From positions 1 through 64,000 of the forward strand of contig DATIYM010000033.1 in assembly GCA_035517615.1 (NCBI GenBank): a DNA stretch of 64,000 nt. Direction: 5' to 3'. This document shows positions 1-8,950 of the stretch, one piece after another (positions within the stretch are counted from its first letter, which is position 1; the number at the start of each line of letters is the position of its first letter). The translations under genes and the position numbers were made by a program. A model generated the notes under the pieces. That model had not been told where the DNA came from, did no database searches, and worked only from the letters and a program-made list of their open reading frames with translations. This DNA comes from AG25 sp035517615. Its GTDB lineage: Bacteria; Gemmatimonadota; Gemmatimonadetes; Gemmatimonadales; GWC2-71-9.

Positions 1-1169
1 GCTGCTTCCTGATTGAGACGTTGAATCACGCCGGGATCGTCCGAATGCAGCGCCACACGCACGTGCCCCTGCTCGAGCAGCGCGGCGTTCTGCTCGATGC
101 CATCCATCGTTTCTTCCTTGAAGCCGTACCAGTCGGACCACACGACCGCGCCCGTACCGGCAGCCGCGAGTAGATCGGGAATTTTGTAGGCCTCGACCGC
201 GTGATGAAACGCGCGAATCTTGAACCCGAACTCGCGCGCGAGATCGAGCATCTGGGCCATGTCATCCGCGCGATAGCAGTGCACCAGGACGTACATGTCG
301 CCGCGCAGCACTTCAGCAAGGGTTTCGAGCCGGAGATTTCGCTCGGGAGGATCACCCTTGGGGTCCTGGTTCCACTTGTCCCAGCGACGCCGATACGTCT
401 CCGCCTGAATGAAGGCGCCGCGATAGCCCGCCATGTTGCCCATCCGCGTCGATGGAAACTGCCCGCGCCGTCCGTACACGCGCTTGGGATTCTCGCCGCA
501 CGCCATCTTCAAGTCGTACCGCGCCCCCGGAAATTTCATCGCCTGAACCGTACGCGCGGGCACCAGCTTGAGCACGGCGCTGCGGCCACCGATGAGGTCG
601 GCCGATCCCGGCAGCGCTTCGATGACGGTCACGCCGCCGGCGATGGCGAGCGGGATCTGCGGATCCTGCGGCCAGAACGAATGCTCGGCCCAGACTTCAG
701 CCATCACCGGCCCCGTCGCTTCGTTGCCGTCCGACTCGGCGTCCGTTCCCGGCGCGGCGTAAACGCCGAGATGCGAATGCACGTCGATGATGCCCGGCGT
801 GACGTAGCGGTCCGTGCCGTCCACGCGAACGACGTCCGGCGGGAGCCCGCCGATATCACTTCCGACCGCGACGATGCGACCATCACGCAAGAGGATCGAG
901 GCATGCGGCAGCTCCTGACCGGTCGCCGTCATGATGGTTGCGTTGCTGATCAGGACCGGAGGATACGAATGCCGCACATACGTCGAGGGATACTGCGGCC
1001 GCTCGACACTGGTGGACTCGCGCACCGCTGCTTGCGGAGCGGGCGGAGGCGGGGATGGCCGAGCCGAAGCCGGGGCCTGCGTTGCGGCAGGACTCACGGG
1101 AGCGGCCGCTTGATGACTCCCGCCGGCGCAGGCGGCACACAGCATGACCGGCAGCGCGCGCCAGTTCAC
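1..1169 (-). CDS. Amidohydrolase lipoprotein, imidazolonepropionase-like (C-terminus beyond window)
   Basis: Metal-dependent hydrolase of the amidohydrolase superfamily, probably exported. About 389 residues are visible and the C-terminus lies outside the window. It starts at a GTG overlapping the stop of the upstream M16 gene (GTGA). The N-terminus is short and hydrophobic and ends in a lipobox-like MLCAAC, suggesting a lipoprotein, followed by an Ala/Pro-rich linker. Metal-site motifs are visible: HSH at residues 131-133, later an LVHCYRADD stretch, FHHA and ALHSDD. The KMACGENPK stretch is typical of imidazolonepropionase-like members. It is the last visible gene of a long minus-strand operon, behind two M16 peptidase genes, which suggests a role in envelope peptide or amide turnover. 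The substrate cannot be read from sequence. Confidence 0.85.
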   Translation of the reverse strand, partial: MNWRALPVMLCAACAGGSHQAAAPVSPAATQAPASARPSPPPPAPQAAVRESTSVERPQYPSTYVRHSYPPVLISNATIMTATGQELPHASILLRDGRIVAVGSDIGGLPPDVVRVDGTDRYVTPGIIDVHSHLGVYAAPGTDAESDGNEATGPVMAEVWAEHSFWPQDPQIPLAIAGGVTVIEALPGSADLIGGRSAVLKLVPARTVQAMKFPGARYDLKMACGENPKRVYGRRGQFPSTRMGNMAGYRGAFIQAETYRRRWDKWNQDPKGDPPERNLRLETLAEVLRGDMYVLVHCYRADDMAQMLDLAREFGFKIRAFHHAVEAYKIPDLLAAAGTGAVVWSDWYGFKEETMDGIEQNAALLEQGHVRVALHSDDPGVIQRLNQEA

Positions 1170-3256
1170 TTGACCAACTGAAACTCGATCGGCGCGCCAA
1201 CCACTTCGAGCTTCACAATGCGTCGCGGCGTGTCGCCTCCGATCCAGAAGACGAACGGTGCCTGGCCTCCCGTCACTTCGACCTTGAATGCCTGAAACAC
1301 GCCGGCCGGTACCCTCACGCTATCGGATCCGGTGACCGTCACCGTGAGCACCTTGGACACTCCGTCTCCTGACGAGAACACGCGCACCGGGAACGTCTTT
1401 CCGACCGCGAGCGGCAGCGCGGGAACGATCACGTTGATCGCGTTGTCATCGTACGTGCCGGAGGCAATGGTCGTGTCGATCGTGAACGACCGGGGCTGTC
1501 CGGATTCCTGCGGCACCGTGACGCGTCCTTTGACTCGACCGTTGGCGTAATCGAGGCTCGCCTCGTCCTTCTGCCCGCCCACCGCTCCGGTTTTGTCGAG
1601 ACTCCGCACCTCGAGCGTCCGGGGATCGAGCACGAGGGTGATCTGCTGCGCCCCCGTGTTCCCTAGATCCATGGTCTCGGTGTACACGAGTGAATCGGCC
1701 GTGCGCCGGAGCACCGTCGTGCGGTAGCCGAATGGCTGCCCTTTCAACAGCACCGCGAAGCTGTCCCGGTGCGACACGAGCTGTGTCGGGTCGAGCGGCA
1801 GCGGACCCGCCCGCGGCACGAGATCGTCGGGCGTGAGCGGATTGCCCTGAAGATCCACGATCCGGACCTGGCCCATCCCCTTGAGCTGGGGATAGAGCTG
1901 CGCGCCGTCGCCCGCCACCACGATCGAGAACGCGCCTTCGTGATACAAGCGGCTGGCGGCGCCCTGCGCTTGTGCCGGCGTCACCGCAGCGAGACGCTCG
2001 CGAAACAACCGCAAATAGTCGGGTCCCAATCCCAGGAGCTTTGCGGTCGCCACCTGGCTCCCGATCTGACTCGCGGTCTCGATGGACAGCGGGAACGATC
2101 CGACGAGATACCCCTTGGCCGCCGCGAGCTCCGCCTCGGGCACGGGCTGCATACGGATCATGTCGATCTGATGCAGTAGCCCGTGCAGCGCACTGTCGGT
2201 GGCCGACGTGCGCACTTCCACCGAGGCGACCCAGTAGCCCAGGCCACGCATCCGGCGCAGCGCGCAGTGGGCGTCATAGGTCCAGCTCTGCTCCTCCCGC
2301 AGCACGCGAAACAGGCGCGAATCCGCGCCGCCGCCCAGAACCTGCGTGACCACGCGCCCCGCGTAATATAGGGAATCGGTCGGCAAAATCGTCGTGTTGC
2401 CGACCAACACGTTCGACTGCGCAGAGCCGGGGCGGTGCACCAGCAGGATATCGTTGGCGTGCGACACCGGGCCCGCAACCGGGGCCGGGGTCGCTGGAGG
2501 CGCCCCCTGCCAACCAGTGAACGAGCTTTTCGCGAGTGAATCGACGGCGGCGGGAGTGATGTCGCCCGCCACCACGAGCAGCGCCCCACGCGGACGGATG
2601 TAGCGCTGCGCGAAGTCCGCCACATCCCGCTGCGCAATGGCGCGATACGACGCCTCGGTGGGACTGCGGCCGTAGGGATTGGTCCCGTAGATGTCGCGCC
2701 GGAACATGCGCGACGCCACGCTCCCGGGTTCGGAAAGCTCGAGCGCGAGCGCGGAGAGCTGGCGGGTACGCGCGAGCGCCAGCTCGGCATCGGGGAAGGT
2801 CGAGTTCTTCGTTACGTCGCCCAGCAGATCGAACAGCAGGCTCACATGATCCGAAAGCGCCTCACCCGAGATCGTGAGAAAGTCGTCACCAGAGCTCGCC
2901 GAGAGACTGCCACCCACGCCTTCGATGGTCGACGCGATCTGCTCGGCCGTGCGGGTCTTGGTCCCCTTGGTCAGGAGCTCGGCCACGAACGACGACAGCC
3001 CTTCCTCGCCCGCCGGATCGTGGACGTCGCCCGCGTTGAAACTCAGGCTGGCCGAGACGATCGGCACGTCGTGGCGCTCGATCACGATCACGTTCACGCC
3101 GTTGGGCAGCGCCGATTCCTTGAACGGCGGAAACCGCGCCGGCGCGAGCGCGGCAGGCTTGGGCGCCGCCGCCGGGAAGGAGTCCTTCGACTGAGCACAC
3201 AGGCCCCCGGTCATGGTTAGTCCAACCACGATCAGGACTCGAGCGAGCCTCGTCAT
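1166..3256 (-). CDS. M16-family peptidase homologue without zinc motif, fused to a DUF3108-like domain
   Basis: A 696-residue secreted protein with signal peptide (residues 1-21, cleavage near LCAQ). Residues about 45-465 are two M16 (pitrilysin/PqqL-like) halves. The zinc signature HxxEH is replaced by SFVAE in the GLSSFVAELLTKGT segment, so this is the non-catalytic partner typical of M16 pairs. The R/Y region (RVLREEQSWTYDA) of the second half is kept. Residues about 490-696 form an extra beta-rich domain that resembles the separate protein encoded at 4658-5416; both carry an RVPAG or VRVPAG segment followed by a VxxTGG or Rxx-type strand and end in a RRIVKLE or RRVVKGE strand. The start overlaps the stop of the catalytic M16 gene by ATGA, so the pair is translationally coupled. 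Confidence 0.88.
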   Translation of the reverse strand: MTRLARVLIVVGLTMTGGLCAQSKDSFPAAAPKPAALAPARFPPFKESALPNGVNVIVIERHDVPIVSASLSFNAGDVHDPAGEEGLSSFVAELLTKGTKTRTAEQIASTIEGVGGSLSASSGDDFLTISGEALSDHVSLLFDLLGDVTKNSTFPDAELALARTRQLSALALELSEPGSVASRMFRRDIYGTNPYGRSPTEASYRAIAQRDVADFAQRYIRPRGALLVVAGDITPAAVDSLAKSSFTGWQGAPPATPAPVAGPVSHANDILLVHRPGSAQSNVLVGNTTILPTDSLYYAGRVVTQVLGGGADSRLFRVLREEQSWTYDAHCALRRMRGLGYWVASVEVRTSATDSALHGLLHQIDMIRMQPVPEAELAAAKGYLVGSFPLSIETASQIGSQVATAKLLGLGPDYLRLFRERLAAVTPAQAQGAASRLYHEGAFSIVVAGDGAQLYPQLKGMGQVRIVDLQGNPLTPDDLVPRAGPLPLDPTQLVSHRDSFAVLLKGQPFGYRTTVLRRTADSLVYTETMDLGNTGAQQITLVLDPRTLEVRSLDKTGAVGGQKDEASLDYANGRVKGRVTVPQESGQPRSFTIDTTIASGTYDDNAINVIVPALPLAVGKTFPVRVFSSGDGVSKVLTVTVTGSDSVRVPAGVFQAFKVEVTGGQAPFVFWIGGDTPRRIVKLEVVGAPIEFQLVK

Positions 3257-4641
3257 GGCTTATCCCCCGACCCTGATTGCTGACTCGAGCCACCCCCGGG
3301 ACCGGTCCGGATGATCACGTCCACCGCGTTTCGCGGGTCGAGATACTTGCTGGCCACGCGCCGGACATCATCCGCCGTCACGGCAAGATAGCGACTCAGA
3401 TCCGAATTGATCTCGGACAGCGTGTCGTGGAACATCTCGTAATGCTGCAGCTCCTCTGCCAGGCCGAGCGCCGTCTCGCGGGCGTGCACGACGCCCGCGC
3501 GATAGATGTTTTTCGCTTTCTCGAGCTCGGCAGGCGTGACGTTGATCGTGCGGATCGTGTCAATCTGGGCCGCGATCAGCGTATCGAGCCGCTCGGGATC
3601 GACGCCCTGATTCACGATGCCGAGCACGAGGAACACGCCGGGACCACGCCGGGAATCGTAGGGATTCATTCCCACCTGCACGCCCAAGGCGGCCTGCTCG
3701 CGCCGGACGATCGCGACGTTGAGCCGCGAGCTTTCGCCTTCTCCCAGAATCACGTTGAGGATCCCGAGCGGGGGCGTGTCGCGGTCTTCGTGGGGCGGAA
3801 TGCGATACATGCGCACGACCGCCGGAAGATTGGCGTGCGCGTCCTGCACCGTCCGGCGCACGATCCCCGGCGACAGCTGATAGCGGCAGGTGACCGGCGG
3901 CGGATCAGGGCGGCGGGGAATCGCGGCGAAGTCCTGATTGACGAGCTGGCGCAGCGCGCTGGGCGAGACGTCTCCCGTCACGACCAGGGTGGCCCGGTTC
4001 GGCGCGTAATACTGCTCGTGGAACGCGCTCACATCCTGCACGGTCGCGGCGTCGAGATCGGCCATCGAGCCGATCACGCTGTGCGCGTACGGAAAGCACG
4101 ACGCGGTGTCGTACGGCCAGGCGAGCCCCTCGGCAAACACGGTCCCGTATGGCTGGTTATCGACCCGGAGCCGCCGTTCCTCTTTGACCGTCTCGCGTTG
4201 ATTGTGGAACGTCGCATCGGTGATCGCGAGCGATCGCATGCGGTCGGCTTCGAGCCACAACACCAGATTCAGATAGTTCGAGGGAATGGTGGCGTAGAAG
4301 TTGGTGCGATCCTCGGCCGTGGACGCGTTGTCCTGCCCGCCGGCACTCTGGATCAGATGCGAGTGCATTCCCTTGGGCGCGTGGGCGGAGCCCTCGAACA
4401 TCATGTGCTCGAATAGGTGCGCGAAACCCGAGCGGCCCGGCCGCTCGTTGCGCGAGCCCACGTCGTACCAGACGTCCACGGCGACGACCGGCGTGGTATG
4501 ATTCTCGGAATAGATCACGCGTAGTCCGTTCGGCAGCGTGAATGTTTGATACCGGACCACACTGGCCTGCGCCGCGAGCCGGCGCCCTGGCGTCGCCAGG
4601 GCGGCCGCGATTGCGCACAGGGCGGCTAACAGCTTCCGCAT
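3253..4641 (-). CDS. M16-family zinc metallopeptidase (catalytic subunit)
   Basis: A 462-residue exported zinc protease. The start chosen is the ATG before MRKLLAALCAIAAA, which gives a proper signal peptide; an upstream in-frame extension lacks one. The catalytic motif is HLFEH at residues 75-79 in the M16 context (AHLFEHMMFEGS), with the third-ligand glutamate in the downstream ETVKEERR helix. Members cleave short peptides inside a clam-shell chamber and usually work with a non-catalytic homologue, which is the next gene here (ATGA overlap). It lies 16 nt behind the DUF3108-like gene in the same operon. The activity class is secure; the substrate is unknown. Confidence 0.92.
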   Translation of the reverse strand: MRKLLAALCAIAAALATPGRRLAAQASVVRYQTFTLPNGLRVIYSENHTTPVVAVDVWYDVGSRNERPGRSGFAHLFEHMMFEGSAHAPKGMHSHLIQSAGGQDNASTAEDRTNFYATIPSNYLNLVLWLEADRMRSLAITDATFHNQRETVKEERRLRVDNQPYGTVFAEGLAWPYDTASCFPYAHSVIGSMADLDAATVQDVSAFHEQYYAPNRATLVVTGDVSPSALRQLVNQDFAAIPRRPDPPPVTCRYQLSPGIVRRTVQDAHANLPAVVRMYRIPPHEDRDTPPLGILNVILGEGESSRLNVAIVRREQAALGVQVGMNPYDSRRGPGVFLVLGIVNQGVDPERLDTLIAAQIDTIRTINVTPAELEKAKNIYRAGVVHARETALGLAEELQHYEMFHDTLSEINSDLSRYLAVTADDVRRVASKYLDPRNAVDVIIRTGPGGGSSQQSGSGDKP

Positions 4642-4657
4642 GTCGAGCGATGCTCCT

Positions 4658-5416
4658 TCAAGGCTGTGAGGGAACGACTGCTGCGCTGCGCAGCAGCTCG
4701 AAGCTGAAAACGCCGTCCAGGGTCTCACCCTTCACGACGCGGCGCGGGGCGGACCGCGTCACGTACACCCGGAATTGGTTGCTGCGCAGCGGCAGCACGT
4801 CGAATTGCCCCGCGGGCACGCGAATGGTCGTGGGCTGCTCCGCGATCACGGTCAGCACGCCGACCGAGTCACGGTCCTCGATGTAATCCGGTACCGAAAG
4901 CGAGTCGCCCGGAACGGCGTTCGTCACGGCGGCCGCATACAGCTGGTAGTTGAACCACACCGTGCCCGGCGCAATGGGCGTATTCACGTCCATTGTATGG
5001 ATCTTGCCGTCCTTCGTTCCCACCCGGCGCCGGCCCACGACGCGACCGTCGTCGATGCGGATGTTGTGCTCTACCATGATGGTGTCGGTTGGGGTGAACA
5101 GCTCAACGTGGTAGTACGAGCTGAGCGGCAGTGCATTCAGCCGGTTCAACTCCACCCGAAACCGCTCCTCCTCGATTGGCTGCAGCTCGGAGGATTGGGT
5201 ATACAGGACGATTTGGCGCTGCTCGGTTTGCTGGATCTCGTATTGCCATACGATGTAGCCGCGCAGCCCACGCCGAATGAAAATTCCGAACGAATCGCGG
5301 GTGGCGGGAATCAGGGCGAGGTCGAAGCGCAATGATTTGACGGGAGCGGTCGCCCCGCTCGACACGGGACCCTGCGCCGCGGCGCTGCTAGCGAGAAGGA
5401 AGCACAGCCAGCGCAT
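4658..5416 (-). CDS. Secreted DUF3108-like beta-rich protein
   Basis: A 252-residue protein with a short signal peptide (MRWLCFLLASSAAAQG). No catalytic motif is visible. The body alternates short strands and contains an IRVPAGQFDVLPL segment and a C-terminal SAPRRVVKGE strand. The same order of segments occurs in the C-terminal domain of the non-catalytic M16 protein encoded at 1166-3256, so I regard the two as related domains (DUF3108-like fold, by eye). The start overlaps the end of the amidohydrolase gene by 29 nt. Function unknown; the context suggests an envelope role alongside the M16 pair. Confidence 0.75.
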   Translation of the reverse strand: MRWLCFLLASSAAAQGPVSSGATAPVKSLRFDLALIPATRDSFGIFIRRGLRGYIVWQYEIQQTEQRQIVLYTQSSELQPIEEERFRVELNRLNALPLSSYYHVELFTPTDTIMVEHNIRIDDGRVVGRRRVGTKDGKIHTMDVNTPIAPGTVWFNYQLYAAAVTNAVPGDSLSVPDYIEDRDSVGVLTVIAEQPTTIRVPAGQFDVLPLRSNQFRVYVTRSAPRRVVKGETLDGVFSFELLRSAAVVPSQP

Positions 5417-6263
5417 TCGTCTCGAGAATCGCTCTCCGGTCGGCGTCGCCCAACGGCAACGCGAGAAATTGATCGATGTTGCGCCGCAGGTCCTTCACGC
5501 CAGGGCTCGGCCAGTCCGTCCCCCACAGGACGCGGTCGACCAGCTCGGCAAGTCGCGGAAAGTACTCCAACAGCTTCGCAGGCGGAATGCCGGAGATGTC
5601 GAGCCGGACCTGTGGGTGCCGGCGCAGGATGAACATCGCCTCGTCCATGTACAGTGGCCGGCCCCCATGCGCCATGAGAATCGCCAGGTCGGGAAAGTCG
5701 ACCGCCACATCGTCGAGCTCCATCGGGTTGCCGTATTTCGAGCGCGCGCCGGGGAAGATGCTCGTGCCGGTATGAATCATGACGGGCAGCCCGCGCTCCT
5801 CACAGCGCCGGTAAATCGCGCCCAGCGCTTCGAGTCCCTGCGTGTAGGCGTTCGCGGGAAACAGCTGGTGGGGCGGGTGGATTTTCAGCACGCGAATGCC
5901 CAGGTCCACGAGCCGGTCCACGTCGCCCGCGGGATCACGTGTGAAGCGCGGGTGCACGCCGCCGTACGGCAGCAGCCGTTCGGGATTGGCCTGGGAGTAG
6001 CGAGCCGAGAACGCGTTGGTCGCGTCCGTAAACCCGAGCACGTCCGGGCAGGGGTAGTTCACGAGCCCTACGCGCCAGACGCCCGCGCCGTCCATGATCT
6101 CGAGCAGCGCGCGCGGGTCGTCCATCACGTGGCGAAGCAGCTCGAACTGATCCTCCTTGCCGCGACGCATGGTCTCGAGCACCGGTGGTTTGAGCTCGCG
6201 CCACGGCTGCACGTGAATGTGAACATCGGTGATCCGAAGGTCTGCCGGCGCCGCGGCGATCAC
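5388..6263 (-). CDS. Amidohydrolase_2 family TIM-barrel hydrolase or decarboxylase
   Basis: A 291-residue cytoplasmic protein of the amidohydrolase_2 group (ACMSD, gamma-resorcylate decarboxylase and relatives). It has DVHIH at residues 13-17 (metal HxH), KIHPPH around 127-132, IHTGTS at 163-168, MAHGG at 197-201 and GTDWPS at 249-253 with the catalytic Asp. Family members either hydrolyse or non-oxidatively decarboxylate cyclic carboxylic acids. It starts with GTG overlapping the stop of the 3-hydroxyacyl-CoA dehydrogenase gene. Its place in a catabolic operon fits a ring or carboxylate processing step, but the reaction is inference. Confidence 0.85.
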   Translation of the reverse strand: MIAAAPADLRITDVHIHVQPWRELKPPVLETMRRGKEDQFELLRHVMDDPRALLEIMDGAGVWRVGLVNYPCPDVLGFTDATNAFSARYSQANPERLLPYGGVHPRFTRDPAGDVDRLVDLGIRVLKIHPPHQLFPANAYTQGLEALGAIYRRCEERGLPVMIHTGTSIFPGARSKYGNPMELDDVAVDFPDLAILMAHGGRPLYMDEAMFILRRHPQVRLDISGIPPAKLLEYFPRLAELVDRVLWGTDWPSPGVKDLRRNIDQFLALPLGDADRRAILETNALAVLPSR

Positions 6264-7123
6264 GCGCGATCAGGCCAGGCGTAGAATCCGCGTCCGCTCT
6301 TCTTTCCGAGCTGCCCCTGCGCGACCTTGTCGCGCAAAATCCGCGGGGGCTCGAATTGCGGCTCTTCCAGCGCGCGATACAGGTACTCGGCCACCGCCAG
6401 GCGTACATCCAACCCCACGAGATCGGTCAGCTTGAGCGGACCCATCGGGTGATTGTATCCGAGCTCCATCGCCTTATCGATGTCCTCGGCCGACGCCACG
6501 CCTTCTTCGAGCATGCGCATGGCTTCGAGTCCCAGCGCCACGCCCAGCCGGCTCGACGCGAATCCCGGCGAATCCTTCACCACGATCGGCTCTTTCCCGA
6601 GCTGCCGCACAAACTCTACCGCGCGGCTCACGCTGGCATGACTGGTTTCCGCTTGCGTGATCACCTCGACCAGCCGCATCGCGGGCACCGGGTTGAAGAA
6701 ATGCATCCCCACAACGCGAGCCGGCTCGCGCAGACCTCGCGCGATCGCGGCAATCGAGAGCGATGACGTGTTCGTGGCAAGCAGCGCGTCGCTCGGGGCC
6801 GCCTGCTCGAGTTTCGCGAATACTGCGCGTTTCGCGCTCACGTCTTCGACGATCGCCTCGACGACGAGCGCGACGCCGCCCGCGGCCGACTGGAGCGTGG
6901 CCGCGCGCACCACGCGATCCAGCACCCGGTCTCGGTCGGCGAGCTTCAGCTTGCCGCGCAGAATGCCCTGATCGACGAGCTCGGTCACGCGCGCCAACGC
7001 CGCACTCACCGCGTCCGGCCGCTCGTCGAACAGCTGCACCCGGCATCCGCTCACGGCCGCGACGTAGGCAATGTCCCGGCCCATCGTCCCGGCGCCAATG
7101 ACGGCGATGGGAGCGACGGTCAC
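6260..7123 (-). CDS. 3-hydroxyacyl-CoA (3-hydroxybutyryl-CoA) dehydrogenase
   Basis: NAD-dependent oxidation of 3-hydroxyacyl-CoA to 3-ketoacyl-CoA. It is 287 residues, the usual length of the stand-alone PaaH/Hbd type. The Rossmann motif GAGTMG is at residues 10-15, NTSSLSI at 118-124 and the catalytic-His segment GMHFFNPVPAM at 139-149. The C-terminal HPMGPLKLTDLVGLD and GKKSGRGFYAW segments are diagnostic. GTG start overlaps the GDPD stop. With the two crotonase-fold enzymes and the thiolase of the same operon it completes a beta-oxidation spiral; in phenylacetate clusters PaaH has this role. Confidence 0.93.
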   Translation of the reverse strand: MTVAPIAVIGAGTMGRDIAYVAAVSGCRVQLFDERPDAVSAALARVTELVDQGILRGKLKLADRDRVLDRVVRAATLQSAAGGVALVVEAIVEDVSAKRAVFAKLEQAAPSDALLATNTSSLSIAAIARGLREPARVVGMHFFNPVPAMRLVEVITQAETSHASVSRAVEFVRQLGKEPIVVKDSPGFASSRLGVALGLEAMRMLEEGVASAEDIDKAMELGYNHPMGPLKLTDLVGLDVRLAVAEYLYRALEEPQFEPPRILRDKVAQGQLGKKSGRGFYAWPDRA

Positions 7124-7815
7124 GACCGCGAGTCCAGCGCCCGACGGGCCACGTCAGGGACATTCGTACACACTGCGTCGGCGCCGAGCCGCGCAAGCCA
7201 CCGCATTTCGTCCGGGCGGTCCACCGTCCAGACAATCACACGCCGGTTGGTCCTGTGCATCAGATCGACGAGATCGCGATCGACCAGGCTTCGCTCCTGC
7301 CACAGCGCGTCCGCGCCCGTATCCGTCAGCTGCTCCTCCGGGTGGAGCGGATATGAGGCGGATAGCACGCCACGAGACAGTCCTGGACGAATCCGCCCGA
7401 GTCGCTGGATGATGCGGTGGTCGAAGCTGTGCACCGCGTAGCCTCGAGGATTGGGACCCGCATCGAGCGTCGCGAGGAGCGACGCGTCGTGCCGCGGGTC
7501 GAGGGCCTTCACTTCGACATAGACGGCAAGGGGCCCTGCGGCCTGGAGCGCGTCCGTCAACGTCGGAATCGGCTCATCGTTCGCGAGTCTCAGGCTGCGA
7601 ACGGACCCGGCAGCCAGAGACGCAATGCGAAAGTTGGGCGGGACCGTCTCGTCGTGATGCACGAACAGGCAGCCGTCCGTGCTCGCGTGCACGTCGAGCT
7701 CGATGCCGTCGGCACGGAGGCGAACAGCCGCATGGAACGCCGCGAGCGAGTTCTCGAGCTCGTACGCCGACGCGCCGCGGTGCGCGATGACGAGCGGAGT
7801 GCCGGCGGCAGTCAC
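7120..7815 (-). CDS. Glycerophosphodiester phosphodiesterase family protein
   Basis: A 231-residue GDPD-type TIM-barrel enzyme that hydrolyses glycerophosphodiesters to glycerol-3-phosphate and an alcohol. Family motifs: AHRGA (residues 11-15), the EN pair near residue 21, ELDVH (39-43) with the Glu and Asp metal ligands, and HHD near 53-55. The end keeps the usual GADAVCTNVPD. No signal peptide, so cytoplasmic. The start taken is the GTG one base after the oxygenase stop; the longer reading frame upstream is Arg/Ser-rich read-through of the oxygenase gene. An odd gene to find inside a CoA-ester catabolic operon. Confidence 0.9.
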   Translation of the reverse strand: MTAAGTPLVIAHRGASAYELENSLAAFHAAVRLRADGIELDVHASTDGCLFVHHDETVPPNFRIASLAAGSVRSLRLANDEPIPTLTDALQAAGPLAVYVEVKALDPRHDASLLATLDAGPNPRGYAVHSFDHRIIQRLGRIRPGLSRGVLSASYPLHPEEQLTDTGADALWQERSLVDRDLVDLMHRTNRRVIVWTVDRPDEMRWLARLGADAVCTNVPDVARRALDSRS

Positions 7816-7816
7816 C

Positions 7817-8950
7817 TCAGGCCGGCGGCTTGAGCAGACTGTCCGCCTTCTTTGCCTCGATCCAATCCGGCTCTTTTTCGAGATCGTGCACTCGCGCGTA
7901 GTCCGAGGGTTGTGGCAGGACGCTCGCGAGATATGCCTCGTAGCGCGCCGCATCGTCGATCGGCTGTCCGTCGACCGTGAAGCGCTGCCGGGCATAGGTG
8001 CCGATCTTGCGATTGAACTCGATCACCGGCACGCGCAGCTGCCGCTCGCGCTCCGGGATGAACATGTTGAGGCGCTCGACCAGCTTCGAGATCTCCTGGC
8101 GATACAGCTCGCGGCTGTGCTCGTTCAGCTTGGTTTTGTCCGGCTCGAGGGTGTTATCCCGCTCGTCGTAGCGGCCCTTGAGGCCCCAGATGTAGGCCCA
8201 CTGAGCGGACGAGGAATTGTCGGTGCCAAACAGGTCGAACGCCGTGGGAATCCACTTATAGAAGAAGCGCTGGATCAGCTCGGGCGGCATCTTTCCCGCC
8301 TTGACGATCCTGAGCAGGCCGTTGTTGCCGGTGCCCAGGTGGAACGATTCCTCTTTCAGCATCGGCGACATTGAGCGTGACAGCGGATCGAATCCCGAGA
8401 CCGCCAGCATGGTCAGCTGGAACTTGCCGTCGCGATCGATGAACTGGGTGTAGGTGAAGAAGTCGAGCCAATTGTCCACCAGCTCGTTGAACGAGCCGAG
8501 CAGCCGCTCGCCTTCGTCGGCACGCCGCTCGAGCAGTTTGGCCGCCTCGCGCCGCCCTTCGTCGCCGAAATGGCTGCACAACAGATACGACATCTGCCAT
8601 CCGTGGCGCATCTCTTCCGTCATGACGCGCTGCAGCGCGAGCAGGTCGTAGTCCGTGGGCGCGTGTTTCAGCAGATTGCGCTGCTGCTCGACCGAGGCAA
8701 ACTCCGTGTCGCCCTGATACACGATCAGATTGAGCAGGGCATCGCGGATGCGCTGATCGGGAATGTGCAGGACCGTGGGCCATTTGCGCTGGCCGCGATA
8801 ATGCCCGAATTCAATGAACGGCACTTCCTGCTCGCCGAACTTGGCGTCGAACTTGAAATCGCGCAGCTCGCCCGCGGGCAGGCCGATCGATTCCTGCCAG
8901 TAGCGGAAATAATCGATCCAGTCGTCGAAGTTGCCGAGTTTGCGGACCAT
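7817..8950 (-). CDS. BoxB/PaaA-like di-iron oxygenase of CoA-bound substrates
   Basis: A 377-residue ferritin-like di-iron protein (PaaA/BoxB superfamily). Two ExxH iron motifs are visible: EEMRH (residues 112-116) and EESFH (200-204), with further candidate ligands in the QGDTEFASVEQQ helix (80-90). The QGDTE.ASVEQQ, LLERR and DFF.YT.F.DRDGK.Q...SGFDPLSR segments follow benzoyl-CoA 2,3-epoxidase BoxB closely. It is about 100 residues shorter than the roughly 475 I remember for BoxB. The family epoxidises aromatic acyl-CoAs with electrons from a separate reductase; no BoxA- or PaaE-like reductase is in the window. Starts at ATG sharing one base with the upstream TAA. Family assignment is firm, substrate is inference. 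Confidence 0.85.
   Translation of the reverse strand: MVRKLGNFDDWIDYFRYWQESIGLPAGELRDFKFDAKFGEQEVPFIEFGHYRGQRKWPTVLHIPDQRIRDALLNLIVYQGDTEFASVEQQRNLLKHAPTDYDLLALQRVMTEEMRHGWQMSYLLCSHFGDEGRREAAKLLERRADEGERLLGSFNELVDNWLDFFTYTQFIDRDGKFQLTMLAVSGFDPLSRSMSPMLKEESFHLGTGNNGLLRIVKAGKMPPELIQRFFYKWIPTAFDLFGTDNSSSAQWAYIWGLKGRYDERDNTLEPDKTKLNEHSRELYRQEISKLVERLNMFIPERERQLRVPVIEFNRKIGTYARQRFTVDGQPIDDAARYEAYLASVLPQPSDYARVHDLEKEPDWIEAKKADSLLKPPA

Noticed and set aside
1166..3256. M16 gene as a decayed pseudogene because HxxEH is missing
   Set aside because: The frame is intact, has a signal peptide and is coupled to a catalytic partner; non-catalytic M16 subunits are normal.
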